Shown: piece by piece, positions 24,895-33,852 of the stretch
Numbering within the stretch: the stretch's first letter is position 1
How the letters are laid out: the number at the start of each line of letters is the position of its first letter
Assembly: GCF_023227905.1 (NCBI RefSeq)
Contig: NZ_JALOCF010000015.1
Coordinates: 1 to 64,000 of the forward strand
Direction: 5' to 3'
DNA length: 64,000 bases
Source of the DNA: Methylobacter sp.
GTDB lineage: Bacteria > Pseudomonadota > Gammaproteobacteria > Methylococcales > Methylomonadaceae
Position numbers and translations under genes: made by a program
The notes under the pieces: model-generated
What the model saw: the letters and a program-made list of their open reading frames with translations, nothing else
What the model was told of the DNA's origin: nothing
Database searches by the model: none

Positions 24895-25938
24895 ATGTTC
24901 AAAAGAATTCGCGGCCTTTTCTCCAACGATCTCGCTATTGACCTAGGAACCGCCAATACCTTGATCTACATTCCCGGGCAAGGAATCGTGCTTAATGAGC
25001 CATCAGTCGTTGCTATTAAGGAGGACAGAATCCGTGGCGCAAAAACCATTGCTGCGGTCGGTCTTGATGCAAAGCTCATGCTGGGCCGCACACCAGGCAA
25101 CATTACTGCAATCCGCCCGTTAAAAGACGGGGTAATCGCAGACTTTGCCGTGACCGAGCGCATGCTGAGATTTTTTATCGAGAAAGTCCACCAAAGCAAA
25201 TTACTGCGCCCCAGTCCACGCATTTTAATCTGCGTGCCTTGCGGCTCAACCCAGGTTGAACGCCGCGCCATTCGTGAGTCTGCGGCAATGGCCGGGGCAC
25301 GCGAAGTTTATTTGATTGAAGAACCCATGTCGGCGGCTATCGGTGCAGGCCTTCCGGTTGAGGAGGCATGTGGTTCAATGGTTTTGGACATTGGCGGCGG
25401 CACCTCCGAAGTGGCGGTCATATCAATAAATGGCATCGTTTATTCTTCATCTGTCCGTATCGGCGGCGACCGCTTTGACGAAGCTATTATCAATTATGTG
25501 CGTAGAAACTACGGCACATTGATCGGCGAATCCACCGCGGAAAGAATTAAACATGAAATCGGCACAGCTTATCCCGGCAGCGAAGTTAGGGAAATAGAAG
25601 TTAAAGGCCGCAATCTGGCCGAAGGTGTGCCGCGCAGCTTTTCTTTAAACAGCAATGAAATTCTGGAAGCTCTGCAAGAGCCGCTGTCCGGCATAGTCGG
25701 TGCGGTAAAATTGGCTTTGGAGCAAACCCCGCCTGAACTCGGTTCGGACGTTGCCACACGCGGCATATTCTTAACCGGCGGCGGTGCGTTATTGAAGGAT
25801 ATCGACAGGCTGATAGCCGAAGAAACCGGCCTGCCTGTTTATATCGCTGACGACCCGCTCACCTGCGTGGCCCGTGGCGGCGGTATGGTTCTGGAAATGC
25901 TCGATAAAAAAGGAGTTTCCACTTTTTCCTTAGAATAA
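24895..25938 (+). CDS. mreB: Rod-shape actin MreB
   Basis: Bacterial actin that positions the elongation machinery under the inner membrane. The 347-residue protein has the actin-fold ATP-binding parts DLGTANTLIYIPGQG (about 17-31), DIGGGTSEVAVI (phosphate 2) and GIFLTGGGALLKDID (adenosine). The N-terminal amphipathic start MFKRIRGLFSND is typical of gammaproteobacterial MreB. It is separated from mreC by a structured repeat, unlike the tight mreBCD order of E. coli. Confidence 0.97.
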   Translation: MFKRIRGLFSNDLAIDLGTANTLIYIPGQGIVLNEPSVVAIKEDRIRGAKTIAAVGLDAKLMLGRTPGNITAIRPLKDGVIADFAVTERMLRFFIEKVHQSKLLRPSPRILICVPCGSTQVERRAIRESAAMAGAREVYLIEEPMSAAIGAGLPVEEACGSMVLDIGGGTSEVAVISINGIVYSSSVRIGGDRFDEAIINYVRRNYGTLIGESTAERIKHEIGTAYPGSEVREIEVKGRNLAEGVPRSFSLNSNEILEALQEPLSGIVGAVKLALEQTPPELGSDVATRGIFLTGGGALLKDIDRLIAEETGLPVYIADDPLTCVARGGGMVLEMLDKKGVSTFSLE

Positions 25939-25982
25939 TGATGTTCGTTCTTTAAAATCATTATCTTGGCAGTAACAAAGTC

Positions 25983-26153
25983 CGTAGGTTGAGTTACCGC
26001 CGCATGGGCAGAAGTTTTAACCTGCATTCCCACATCCTTGTGGGTTATGCAGGAGCAGCGCCGCGGTATCCCGAGGCGCATCTTTTTGCACCGCAACTCA
26101 ACAGGTGCGACAATGGTTTATCAAGTTACATAAGCTACGCTAACTCGACCCAC
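25983..26153 (+). repeat. Interspersed structured repeat between mreB and mreC
   Basis: This gap element has GTTGAGTT (25988-25995) inverted at 26095-26102. It also has a nested hairpin, CCTGCAT (26021) with CCCAC, GTGGG and ATGCAGG (to 26053). It ends in CTACGCTAACTCGACCCA, a sequence style seen as intergenic repeats in many proteobacteria. No ORF is supported. Confidence 0.6.
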
Positions 26154-26194
26154 GCGTTACTCATATTTTTAAACTGGATAAGAGGCATCCCGCT

Positions 26195-27139
26195 ATAAAA
26201 CTTTTATTTGCTACCGGTCCTTCTATTAACACTCGTCTGCTTGTGGCGATAATTGCTTCAGTTGCCTTACTGATAACTGAACACAGAAGTCATCGACTGG
26301 ACGCACTTCGAGCCACGTTATCAGTTGCTGTCGACCCGATAAAATATCTGGTCGATTTACCGACAGTAGTGTTCGAGCAAGCTGCCGACTCTGTCAGCTC
26401 CTATTCGACCTTAAAAAAAGAAAATACCCGCTTACGCGAAGAACAATTTATCGACAAAACCCGGTTACTGAAGTTCGACTCTTTGGAAAAAGAGAATATT
26501 CGCCTGCGCGCGTTATTGGAAAACTCGTTTAAACTCGGCGAACAACTGCTGATTGCGGAATTATTATCGATCAATACCGCGCCCTACGAAAATATAGTCG
26601 TAGTCAACAAAGGCACTCGCTTCGGCGTTCACCCCCAACAACCGGTGCTGGATGCGAACGGCGTGGTCGGGCAGGTTTTTCGTGCCTTGCCGTTCAGCTC
26701 CGAAATCATGCTAATTACCGATCCGAACCATGCCATCCCGGTGCAGGTCAATCGTAACGGCCTGCTGACCATTGCGGTAGGCAGCGGCCAGCTAAACCGG
26801 CTTAACTTGCCTTTTTTGCCTAATAATGCCGATATTCGCCCCGGCGACTTACTGATAACTTCCGGCTTAGGCGGCACTTTTCCGTCTGGTTACCCGGTTG
26901 CCGTGGTAGATGATTTCACCCCGATAACCAACAAGCCTTTCGTCAACATTACCGCAACCCCAAAAGCCATGCTGGACCGGAACAGAGAACTGCTGATCGT
27001 CTGGAGCGACTCATCCCCCGTTTCCCTTGGCACAACGCACGAAAAAGCGCCCGTGGCGAACCCTAACGGCCAACCCGCCGGGAGCGAATTGGGACGCCAA
27101 GAGCCCGAAAGGGCACGAACAGGGACTCGCCCGCGATGA
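26195..27139 (+). CDS. mreC: Cell-shape protein MreC
   Basis: Bitopic inner-membrane protein linking MreB to periplasmic wall synthesis. It has one N-terminal membrane span, a coiled coil (KKENTRLREEQF..LEKENIRLRALLE) and two beta-barrel domains with VVNKGTRFGVHP. The start is uncertain. The frame reads ATA AAA CTT TTA TTT GCT ACC GGT CCT TCT, which resembles the conserved MKLLFATGPS beginning, with AAGAGG 8-9 bases upstream of the ATA. The next standard start, GTG at 26243, would cut into the conserved segment and span. I use the ATA as best estimate. The 3' end overlaps mreD by four bases. Confidence 0.85.
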   Translation: MKLLFATGPSINTRLLVAIIASVALLITEHRSHRLDALRATLSVAVDPIKYLVDLPTVVFEQAADSVSSYSTLKKENTRLREEQFIDKTRLLKFDSLEKENIRLRALLENSFKLGEQLLIAELLSINTAPYENIVVVNKGTRFGVHPQQPVLDANGVVGQVFRALPFSSEIMLITDPNHAIPVQVNRNGLLTIAVGSGQLNRLNLPFLPNNADIRPGDLLITSGLGGTFPSGYPVAVVDDFTPITNKPFVNITATPKAMLDRNRELLIVWSDSSPVSLGTTHEKAPVANPNGQPAGSELGRQEPERARTGTRPR

Positions 27140-27618
27140 ATAACTACTACAGTTTTGGTCGCATTTTTTTGACGATCATCATGGCGATGTGTTTGATTAT
27201 TGTGCCTTGGCCCAGCTTTTTGGCCAGCATAAACCCAGACTGGGTGCTTCTGGTGCTTATCTATTGGACGATTGCCGTGCCTGAACGCATCGGTATCTTT
27301 CATGCATGGACAATCGGGATACTGATCGATGTGTTGACCGGGAGAGCGTTCGGCCAATACGCGCTGGCCTATTCATTAATCATCTATTTTTGCCTGATCA
27401 TGCATAAACGTTTGCGGCAATTTCCATTACCTCAACAGGGTTTGTTTATTTTCCTTTGCCTGCTATTTTCCCAAATGCTGCTTTTCTGGTTAAATAACAT
27501 TCAGCGCCCCGTTCAATTGCATACTTCTTTCTGGCTGCCTGTCTTCACCGGCACACTATGCTGGCCTCTGATCTATACAACACTGCGCCGCATTCGTTTG
27601 TCGCGTCGCACTAAATAA
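27136..27618 (+). CDS. mreD: Rod-shape protein MreD
   Basis: Small polytopic inner-membrane protein (160 residues, about five spans) of the elongation complex. The order mreC-mreD with an ATGA overlap, the motif PDWVLLVLIYWTIAVPERIG and the LTGRAFGQYAL block near 70-82 match the family. It is followed after 16 bases by the penicillin-binding-protein 2 gene. Confidence 0.9.
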   Translation: MNNYYSFGRIFLTIIMAMCLIIVPWPSFLASINPDWVLLVLIYWTIAVPERIGIFHAWTIGILIDVLTGRAFGQYALAYSLIIYFCLIMHKRLRQFPLPQQGLFIFLCLLFSQMLLFWLNNIQRPVQLHTSFWLPVFTGTLCWPLIYTTLRRIRLSRRTK

Positions 27619-27634
27619 AGCTTTCGTAGTTGTT

Positions 27635-29467
27635 ATGTCTCGTATCTATACTATTAAAAATAAGTTAGTAGAGAGCCGTCTATTTCTTAATCGCATTATT
27701 GCCGCATTTATCCTCATACTGTTATTAACCTCCGGACTGATAGTACGTCTGGTTTACCTGCAAATTGTCGGGCACGAGCATTACACAACGCTGGCAAAAG
27801 ACAACAGTATTAAAATTGAACCGCTGGTACCGACCCGGGGCATTATTTACGACAGGCACGGCAAAGTCCTGGCCGACAATACGCAGTCCTTCAGTCTGGA
27901 GCTAATTCCCGAGCAAATCAGCGACCTTAACGACACATTATTGCGCTTACAAAAGCTACTCAATATCTCTGACGAAAAAATCGACCAGTACCAGAAACAA
28001 CGCAAACGACAAAAACGCTTCGTCAGCACCCCTTTGTTAATAAGCATGACCGGCGAAGAAATTGCCAAATTTGCCGTAGTCAGGCCGTATTTTCCCGGCG
28101 TCGACATCCAGGCCCGCCTGGTTCGGCATTATCCCTATGCCGAACTGGCCTCTCATGTGGTTGGTTACGTGGGACGCATCAACGAAGCGGAAATGAAATC
28201 CCTGCCTATCGCCGAATATCGAGGCTCGACCCATGTCGGCAAAATAGGTATAGAAAACACCTATGAAACCGAGCTGCACGGCAAGACCGGCTATGCGGAA
28301 ATTGAAACCAATGTCCAGGCGCGCGCCATCAACACGGTCAACTCAGTCCCCCCTGTTCCGGGCGAAAATCTTTATCTGAGCCTGGATATCGATTTGCAAA
28401 AAACGGCTTACGATGCATTAGATGGCTTCAACGGCGCAGTCGTCGCCATCGATGTTAAAACCGGCGGCGTACTGGTGTTCGCCAGCCGCCCCGGTTTTGA
28501 TCCTAACCCTTTCGTTATCGGCATCGCCAATGATGCGTATCAGGCCCTGCAATCTTCCGAGAACCAGCCGCTTTATAATCGCGCACTACGGGGCTTATAC
28601 CCACCGGGATCAACCATTAAGCCGTTTATCGCACTGGCCGGACTTGAATACAATGCGATAAGCGCCGAGCATAAACTGTTCTGTCCGGGCTTTTATCAGT
28701 TACCGAATGTCAGCCACCATTATCGGGATTGGAAAAAAGGCGGCCATGGTTCGGTTAACATGACCGAGGCCATTACTCAATCCTGCGACGTGTATTTTTA
28801 CAGCCTGGCGTCAATGCTGGGTATAGACCGCATGCATAACTTTCTGCAACACTTTGGCTTTGGCGAAAAATCCGGTATTGATTTGGTCGGGGAAAAGCAG
28901 GGATTATTGCCTTCGCGCGATTGGAAACGCAGTCACCGCAACCAGGCCTGGTATCCGGGAGAAACGCTGATTACCGGGATTGGCCAGGGATATCTTCAGG
29001 TTACGCCGATACAGCTGGCCAAGGCCACCGCTACCTTGGCAAATAAAGGTAAAGTGGTCACGCCCTCTCTGGTGAAAAATACTGCGGCCGCTACCGGGCC
29101 TGACACAGAACCTCCTGCAAGCGACATTACGGTTAAGCCGGAAAATATTAATAGCATCATCTCAGCCATGGTTAATGTTATTCATGATCCGCATGGCACA
29201 GCCAAAGGCATCAGCAAGAATATTAGCTACCAAATCGCCGGTAAAACCGGGACCGCACAGGTTTTTAACATTAAGCAGGATGCCAAATACAACGAGAACG
29301 AAATCGACTTCAAATTACGCGACCATGCTTTATTTATTTCCTTCGCCCCGGCTGATGATCCGAAAATTGCAATTGCCGTCGTCATTGAGAACGGCGGCCA
29401 CGGCGGCTCAGTCGCAGCGCCTGTCGCGGGGCAAGTTATCAAGCAATATTTAGAGGGGCCACAATGA
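27635..29467 (+). CDS. mrdA: Penicillin-binding protein 2 (elongation transpeptidase)
   Basis: Class B PBP that cross-links peptidoglycan during side-wall growth. The 610-residue protein has an N-terminal membrane anchor (about 18-40), a pedestal domain starting VPTRGIIYDRHG, and the transpeptidase motifs SxxK in PPGSTIKPF (about 325), SCD in TQSCDVYFYS (about 383) and KTG in IAGKTGTAQ (about 535). It overlaps rodA by four bases, so the PBP2-RodA pair is produced together. Confidence 0.96.
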   Translation: MSRIYTIKNKLVESRLFLNRIIAAFILILLLTSGLIVRLVYLQIVGHEHYTTLAKDNSIKIEPLVPTRGIIYDRHGKVLADNTQSFSLELIPEQISDLNDTLLRLQKLLNISDEKIDQYQKQRKRQKRFVSTPLLISMTGEEIAKFAVVRPYFPGVDIQARLVRHYPYAELASHVVGYVGRINEAEMKSLPIAEYRGSTHVGKIGIENTYETELHGKTGYAEIETNVQARAINTVNSVPPVPGENLYLSLDIDLQKTAYDALDGFNGAVVAIDVKTGGVLVFASRPGFDPNPFVIGIANDAYQALQSSENQPLYNRALRGLYPPGSTIKPFIALAGLEYNAISAEHKLFCPGFYQLPNVSHHYRDWKKGGHGSVNMTEAITQSCDVYFYSLASMLGIDRMHNFLQHFGFGEKSGIDLVGEKQGLLPSRDWKRSHRNQAWYPGETLITGIGQGYLQVTPIQLAKATATLANKGKVVTPSLVKNTAAATGPDTEPPASDITVKPENINSIISAMVNVIHDPHGTAKGISKNISYQIAGKTGTAQVFNIKQDAKYNENEIDFKLRDHALFISFAPADDPKIAIAVVIENGGHGGSVAAPVAGQVIKQYLEGPQ

Positions 29468-30597
29468 AAACCGAAACCCGCAGCGAACAATTCCATCCAC
29501 CATCAGTTATCGGCAATATTCTCAGAAAACTGCACATAGATATTCCTTTATTCATCGGTTTGTTGCTTATCTCCCTGCTGAGCTTCGTTATTCTTTACAG
29601 CGCCGGCAGCCAGGATATGGATGTACTGATGCGTCAGGCTGCACGAGTAGGATTGGCTTTTTTGCTAATGACAGTGCTGGCTCATGTCGATCCTTACCAA
29701 TTTAAACGCTATTCGGCAGCGCTGTTTAGCTTTGGCATCTTGTTACTGATCGCGGTGCTGATTCTGGGACAAATCGGCAAAGGTGCCCAACGCTGGCTGG
29801 ATCTTGGCTTTTTTCGCTTCCAACCCTCGGAAATGATCAAGATCACCACGCCCATGATGATCTCCTGGTATCTGGCGGAACACGCGTTGCCGCCAAGGCC
29901 GAAACAATTGCTGATCGCCAGCATACTGATCATTATCCCGACCTTATTGATCGCAAAACAGCCTGATTTGGGCACCGCGTTACTGGTTGCCAGTTCCGGC
30001 GCAGCGGTGCTGTTCTTTGCCGGTCTTTCCTGGCGCTTTATTTTGGCGATCAGCGCCGTACTGGCAGGACTGACACCGATACTCTGGCATTTTATGCGCC
30101 CCTACCAGCGCGATCGGGTCCTCACCTTCTTAAATCCGGAGGCCGATCCTCTGGGCAGAGGCTACCATATTATTCAATCGAAAATCGCTATCGGCTCCGG
30201 TGGTATCTACGGCAAAGGCTGGCTGGGCAGTACCCAGTCGGAACTGGACTTTTTACCGGAAAGCTCCACTGACTTTATTTTTGCAGTCTTTGCAGAAGAA
30301 TTCGGGCTATTCGGCTGTGTAGGCCTGCTGGCCTTATACCTGCTAATTATCAGCCGCTGCCTGTATATTGCCTCGCAGGCCCAGGACAGCTACAGCCGTT
30401 TACTAGCCAGCAGCCTGGCTTTTACCTTTTTTGTTTATGTTTTTGTTAACATCGGCATGGTAATCGGCGTACTTCCTGTGGTCGGCGTGCCATTGCCCTT
30501 AATCAGTTACGGCGGCACCTCGATAGTCACGTTGCTGGCCGGTTTCGGCATTCTTATGTCAATTCATACCCATAAAAAATTTCTGCCGCACTCGTAA
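29464..30597 (+). CDS. mrdB: Peptidoglycan glycosyltransferase RodA
   Basis: SEDS-family glycosyltransferase that polymerises lipid II with PBP2. The 377-residue protein has about ten membrane spans, the KGAQRWLDLGFFRFQPSEMIKI signature (split around residue 100-120), QPDLGTALL, and the periplasmic SELDFLPESSTDFIFAVFAEEFG segment containing the catalytic Asp. It overlaps mrdA by four bases. Confidence 0.96.
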   Translation: MKTETRSEQFHPPSVIGNILRKLHIDIPLFIGLLLISLLSFVILYSAGSQDMDVLMRQAARVGLAFLLMTVLAHVDPYQFKRYSAALFSFGILLLIAVLILGQIGKGAQRWLDLGFFRFQPSEMIKITTPMMISWYLAEHALPPRPKQLLIASILIIIPTLLIAKQPDLGTALLVASSGAAVLFFAGLSWRFILAISAVLAGLTPILWHFMRPYQRDRVLTFLNPEADPLGRGYHIIQSKIAIGSGGIYGKGWLGSTQSELDFLPESSTDFIFAVFAEEFGLFGCVGLLALYLLIISRCLYIASQAQDSYSRLLASSLAFTFFVYVFVNIGMVIGVLPVVGVPLPLISYGGTSIVTLLAGFGILMSIHTHKKFLPHS

Positions 30598-30603
30598 ACA
30601 GCA

Positions 30604-30645
30604 GGCTAAAGGCTAAAGGCTAAAGGCTAAAGGCTAAAGGCTAAA
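30604..30645 (+). repeat. Six tandem copies of the heptamer GGCTAAA
   Basis: Six exact copies of GGCTAAA start 7 bases after the rodA stop codon. Tandem heptamers of this kind expand by slippage. A second heptamer array (CTTTGTC) lies at 55993-56013. Confidence 0.97.
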
Positions 30646-30732
30646 AATTATGAGCCTTTATCTCTGATTGATACCTTAAAATTTCTGTTTCACTTATGAA
30701 TCCCAAACAAGCTCAAACACAAGGCTAAAAAG

Positions 30733-31797
30733 ATGCACAAATACAACCTCATATCCCGGCTCAGAAGCATCCCCTGCGCCCTTCGCCTTTCGCCCTTCGT
30801 CTTGTGCCTTTTCCTCATCTCCTGCACCAGCAACATAAAAGACACCGAATCCGTTCATGCCTTTATCGAACAAATGGCGACCAAGCATCAGTTCGATGAG
30901 TCAGAACTTGATGATTTGTTTGAAACAGTCGAGATTAAGCAAGACATACTCAAAAGAATCAGCTCACCCTCGGAAGGTTTGCCCTGGTATAAATATCGCA
31001 AAATATTCCTGACCGACGCGCGCATCGACGCCGGTGTGCAATTCTGGCGGGATAATGAACCGGCGCTCACCGCCGCGGAAGCGAAATACGGCGTTCCGGC
31101 CGAAATTATTGTCGCTATTATCGGCGTTGAAACCCTGTTCGGAAAAAATACCGGCAACCACCGCGTTATCGATGCCTTATCGACACTGGCCTTTGCCTAT
31201 CCGCCGCGCAGTAAATTTTTTACCGGCGAACTTGAAAACTTCCTGCTGCTCTGCCGTGACGAGCACATCAGCCCGGCCGACCCATTAGGCTCATACGCAG
31301 GCGCCATGGGCATACCGCAATTCATGCCCAGTAGTTTCAGGACTTACGCCGTTGATTTTGACAACGACAAGCGTAGCGACATCTGGCACAACAGCGGCGA
31401 TGCCATAGCCAGTGTCGCAAATTATTTTGCTAAGCATCATTGGCAAACTGGTCAGCCTGTTGCCGTTCCCGTTACAGCCAAAGACAAAGCTTCCGCTCCT
31501 GCTAACGCCCCTCGCCCACGTCCTGTAGGCGAAAACTTTGAACCAGTTCTCAAAAATAGCCTTAAGCCTGATTTAAGGGTTGCCGAGTTAGAATCACTCA
31601 ACTTAATTATTTCGAGGCAATTACCTTTAGACAGTAAAGTGAAACTGCTTAGCTTTGAACAGCAACAAGGCAAAGAACTCTGGGCGGCATTAGACAATTT
31701 TTATGTCATTACCCGCTACAACCACAGTCCTTTATACGCCATGGCTGTTTACCAGTTAAGCCTATCTATTTTAAGTAAAAAAGGCGCATTCCCATGA
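30733..31797 (+). CDS. mltB: Membrane-bound lytic transglycosylase B
   Basis: Periplasmic lipoprotein that cleaves glycan strands of peptidoglycan. The 354-residue protein has a lipobox (FLISC, Cys near 33), the catalytic Glu near 133 in GVETLFGKNTGNHRV, and the SYAGAMGIPQFMPSSF block of the family. The N-terminal region is encoded by a run of GCCCTTCGCCTTTCGCCCTTCG, a low-complexity heptamer-like sequence inside the signal-peptide region. It overlaps rlpA by four bases. Confidence 0.94.
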   Translation: MHKYNLISRLRSIPCALRLSPFVLCLFLISCTSNIKDTESVHAFIEQMATKHQFDESELDDLFETVEIKQDILKRISSPSEGLPWYKYRKIFLTDARIDAGVQFWRDNEPALTAAEAKYGVPAEIIVAIIGVETLFGKNTGNHRVIDALSTLAFAYPPRSKFFTGELENFLLLCRDEHISPADPLGSYAGAMGIPQFMPSSFRTYAVDFDNDKRSDIWHNSGDAIASVANYFAKHHWQTGQPVAVPVTAKDKASAPANAPRPRPVGENFEPVLKNSLKPDLRVAELESLNLIISRQLPLDSKVKLLSFEQQQGKELWAALDNFYVITRYNHSPLYAMAVYQLSLSILSKKGAFP

Positions 31798-32591
31798 ATA
31801 AAACCATACCGATACTTTTAATTCTTATTTTATGCAGTTGTACCGCCGAACAAATTAAAACCAGCAACACCTCCGGCCAAACATCGGTTACAACAGCTTC
31901 CTCCAGACATCATTCAATATTGAATGTCGAAAGTTCTGATAAACAGAACGCCTCCAACGAACAAGAAAACCTCTTCCCCCGCATTGTCCGTTACCTGAAA
32001 CAAGGCATAGCCTCATGGTACGGCCCCGATTTTCACGGCAAAAAAACCGCATCCGGCGAAATATACGACATGTACGCCATGACAGCCGCGCACAAAACAC
32101 TGCCTATTTCATCCTACGCCCGCGTCACCAATCTGGAAAACCAGCGCAGCGTCATTGTCCGCATCAATGATCGTGGCCCTTATCATGGCGATCGGGTTAT
32201 GGATCTGTCGTATGCTGCCGCAAAAAAACTGGATATTGACGAGGCAGGAATAGGAAAGGTCGAAATCAAGGCGATTGCCCCGGAACAAGCATTAGCACAA
32301 CTTCAAAACACCGCCAAAAAGCAAGAAAAAAGCGTCTATTTGCAAGTAGGTACCTTCGGCAACAAAAAGAAGGCATTGAAGTTGCAGAACAAAATTGCCG
32401 CCCATCAACTGCCTCAGCCTGAAATATTACCCTCAACTCATCAAGGCTCTACTCTCTACAAGGTTCAAATGGGGCCTATCGAATCATCGGAGAGCGCGCA
32501 CAAGCTGAATCTACAGTTGGCAAAGCTCGGCATAACAACGACCCAATTTGTTACGGAAACCGATCAAAAACAAATCTCCATGATACAATAA
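31794..32591 (+). CDS. rlpA: RlpA-family septal lipoprotein with SPOR domain
   Basis: A 265-residue lipoprotein (lipobox ILCSC, Cys near 16). It has a double-psi beta-barrel domain (GIASWYGPDFHGKKTASGE, then RVTNLENQRSVIVRINDRGPY, about 73-165) and a C-terminal SPOR domain (KSVYLQVGTFGNKKKALKLQ onward, about 180-260) that binds glycans stripped of peptide. RlpA enzymes are lytic transglycosylases that act on such strands. It sits between mltB and the dac gene. A second RlpA paralogue is at about 41 kb and lacks SPOR. Confidence 0.92.
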   Translation: MNKTIPILLILILCSCTAEQIKTSNTSGQTSVTTASSRHHSILNVESSDKQNASNEQENLFPRIVRYLKQGIASWYGPDFHGKKTASGEIYDMYAMTAAHKTLPISSYARVTNLENQRSVIVRINDRGPYHGDRVMDLSYAAAKKLDIDEAGIGKVEIKAIAPEQALAQLQNTAKKQEKSVYLQVGTFGNKKKALKLQNKIAAHQLPQPEILPSTHQGSTLYKVQMGPIESSESAHKLNLQLAKLGITTTQFVTETDQKQISMIQ

Positions 32592-32593
32592 GC

Positions 32594-32665
32594 CTATAGG
32601 ATGAGCTGCCGAAGAAAGCCTATCCGTTCACGATTGATGGGCTTCGTGCCTCAGCCCATCCTATG
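32594..32665 (+). repeat. Intergenic inverted repeat before dacA-like gene
   Basis: TATAGGATGAGCTG at the left and CAGCCCATCCTATG at the right form imperfect arms about 40 bases apart. It is probably one of the interspersed elements sharing a GGATG..CATCC core; a similar structure is at 44976-45047. Confidence 0.55.
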
Positions 32666-32682
32666 TCCACACCGTTAGAGCA

Positions 32683-33852
32683 ATGATCCTTTTTAGAAAT
32701 TTTCCTGTTTTAGTATTTTTTAGCTTATTGATCGCCACAACCTCGGCAAATGCAGATGTCGCCGAAATCACGACCCCAGCCGCACCCACTATTGCTGCCA
32801 GCGGCTACATCCTAATGAACCATAACACCGGCAAAGTACTAGCCGAAAACAACGCCGACGTTAAGCTTGCCCCCGCCAGCCTTACCAAGATTATGTCTGT
32901 TTATGTGGTGTTCCGGGAAATCAGCAATGGTCACTTGCATTTAGATGACCTGGTCACCATCAGCCAAAAAGCCTGGCAAACGCCCGGTTCCCGCATGTTT
33001 GTCGAAGTCGGCAATCAGGTTAAAGTTGAAGACCTGTTAAAGGGCGTCATTATTCAATCCGGCAACGATGCCAGCGTTGCCTTGGCTGAACATATCGCCG
33101 GTGATGAAGCCACTTTTGCGGCCATGATGAATCAACATGCAGAACGACTGGGCATGAAAAACAGCCATTTTGAAGATAGCAATGGGCTGCCCATCGAAAA
33201 CCATTACACCACTGCTCGCGACCTGGCCATCCTCACCCAGGCTTTAGTTAAAGAATTTCCTGATTACTATCGCTGGTTTTCACAAAAAGAATTCACCTTC
33301 AACAATATCGTTCAGCATAATCGCAATCAGCTGCTTTCTCGCGATGAAACGGTGGATGGCGTTAAAACCGGGTTTACCGATGCCGCCGGCTATTGTCTGG
33401 TTGCCTCTGCATTAAGAAACGACATGCGCCTGATTTCTGTGGTAATGGGCGCAAGCAGCCCTAATGCCCGGGCTAACGAAAACCAAAACCTGCTGAACTA
33501 CGGTTTTCGCTTTTTCGAATCGCACAAACTGTATCAGGGAAAAACATCCCTGGCCGAAGCCAGAATCTGGAAAGGCGATATTAAAAACATACCGCTTGGC
33601 TTAGCTGAAGATCTTTATGCTTCGATTCCTCGTGGCCATTACGCTGACCTGAAAGCCGCTATCAACATTGATAAAAAAATTACCGCGCCTGTTAAAGAAG
33701 GTACAAAAGTTGGCACTGTCAACGTCACACTTAAAGATGAAGTGATCGCCAACAAAGACCTGATCGCCCTGAAAACGGTAGAGCAAGGCAACATTATTCA
33801 ACGTCTCTATGACAGTGCAATGATGATGCTGGAGAAACCGGATGGACAATAA
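32683..33852 (+). CDS. dacA: D-alanyl-D-alanine carboxypeptidase (PBP5/6 type)
   Basis: Low-molecular-weight PBP that trims the last D-Ala from peptidoglycan stems. The 389-residue protein has a signal peptide (about 1-24, ending ANA), SxxK in PASLTKIMSV (about 65), SGN in IQSGNDASVAL (about 126), KTG in DGVKTGFTDAAG (about 227) and a C-terminal amphipathic membrane anchor. It overlaps the D-amino acid aminotransferase by 11 bases. Confidence 0.94.
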   Translation: MILFRNFPVLVFFSLLIATTSANADVAEITTPAAPTIAASGYILMNHNTGKVLAENNADVKLAPASLTKIMSVYVVFREISNGHLHLDDLVTISQKAWQTPGSRMFVEVGNQVKVEDLLKGVIIQSGNDASVALAEHIAGDEATFAAMMNQHAERLGMKNSHFEDSNGLPIENHYTTARDLAILTQALVKEFPDYYRWFSQKEFTFNNIVQHNRNQLLSRDETVDGVKTGFTDAAGYCLVASALRNDMRLISVVMGASSPNARANENQNLLNYGFRFFESHKLYQGKTSLAEARIWKGDIKNIPLGLAEDLYASIPRGHYADLKAAINIDKKITAPVKEGTKVGTVNVTLKDEVIANKDLIALKTVEQGNIIQRLYDSAMMMLEKPDGQ

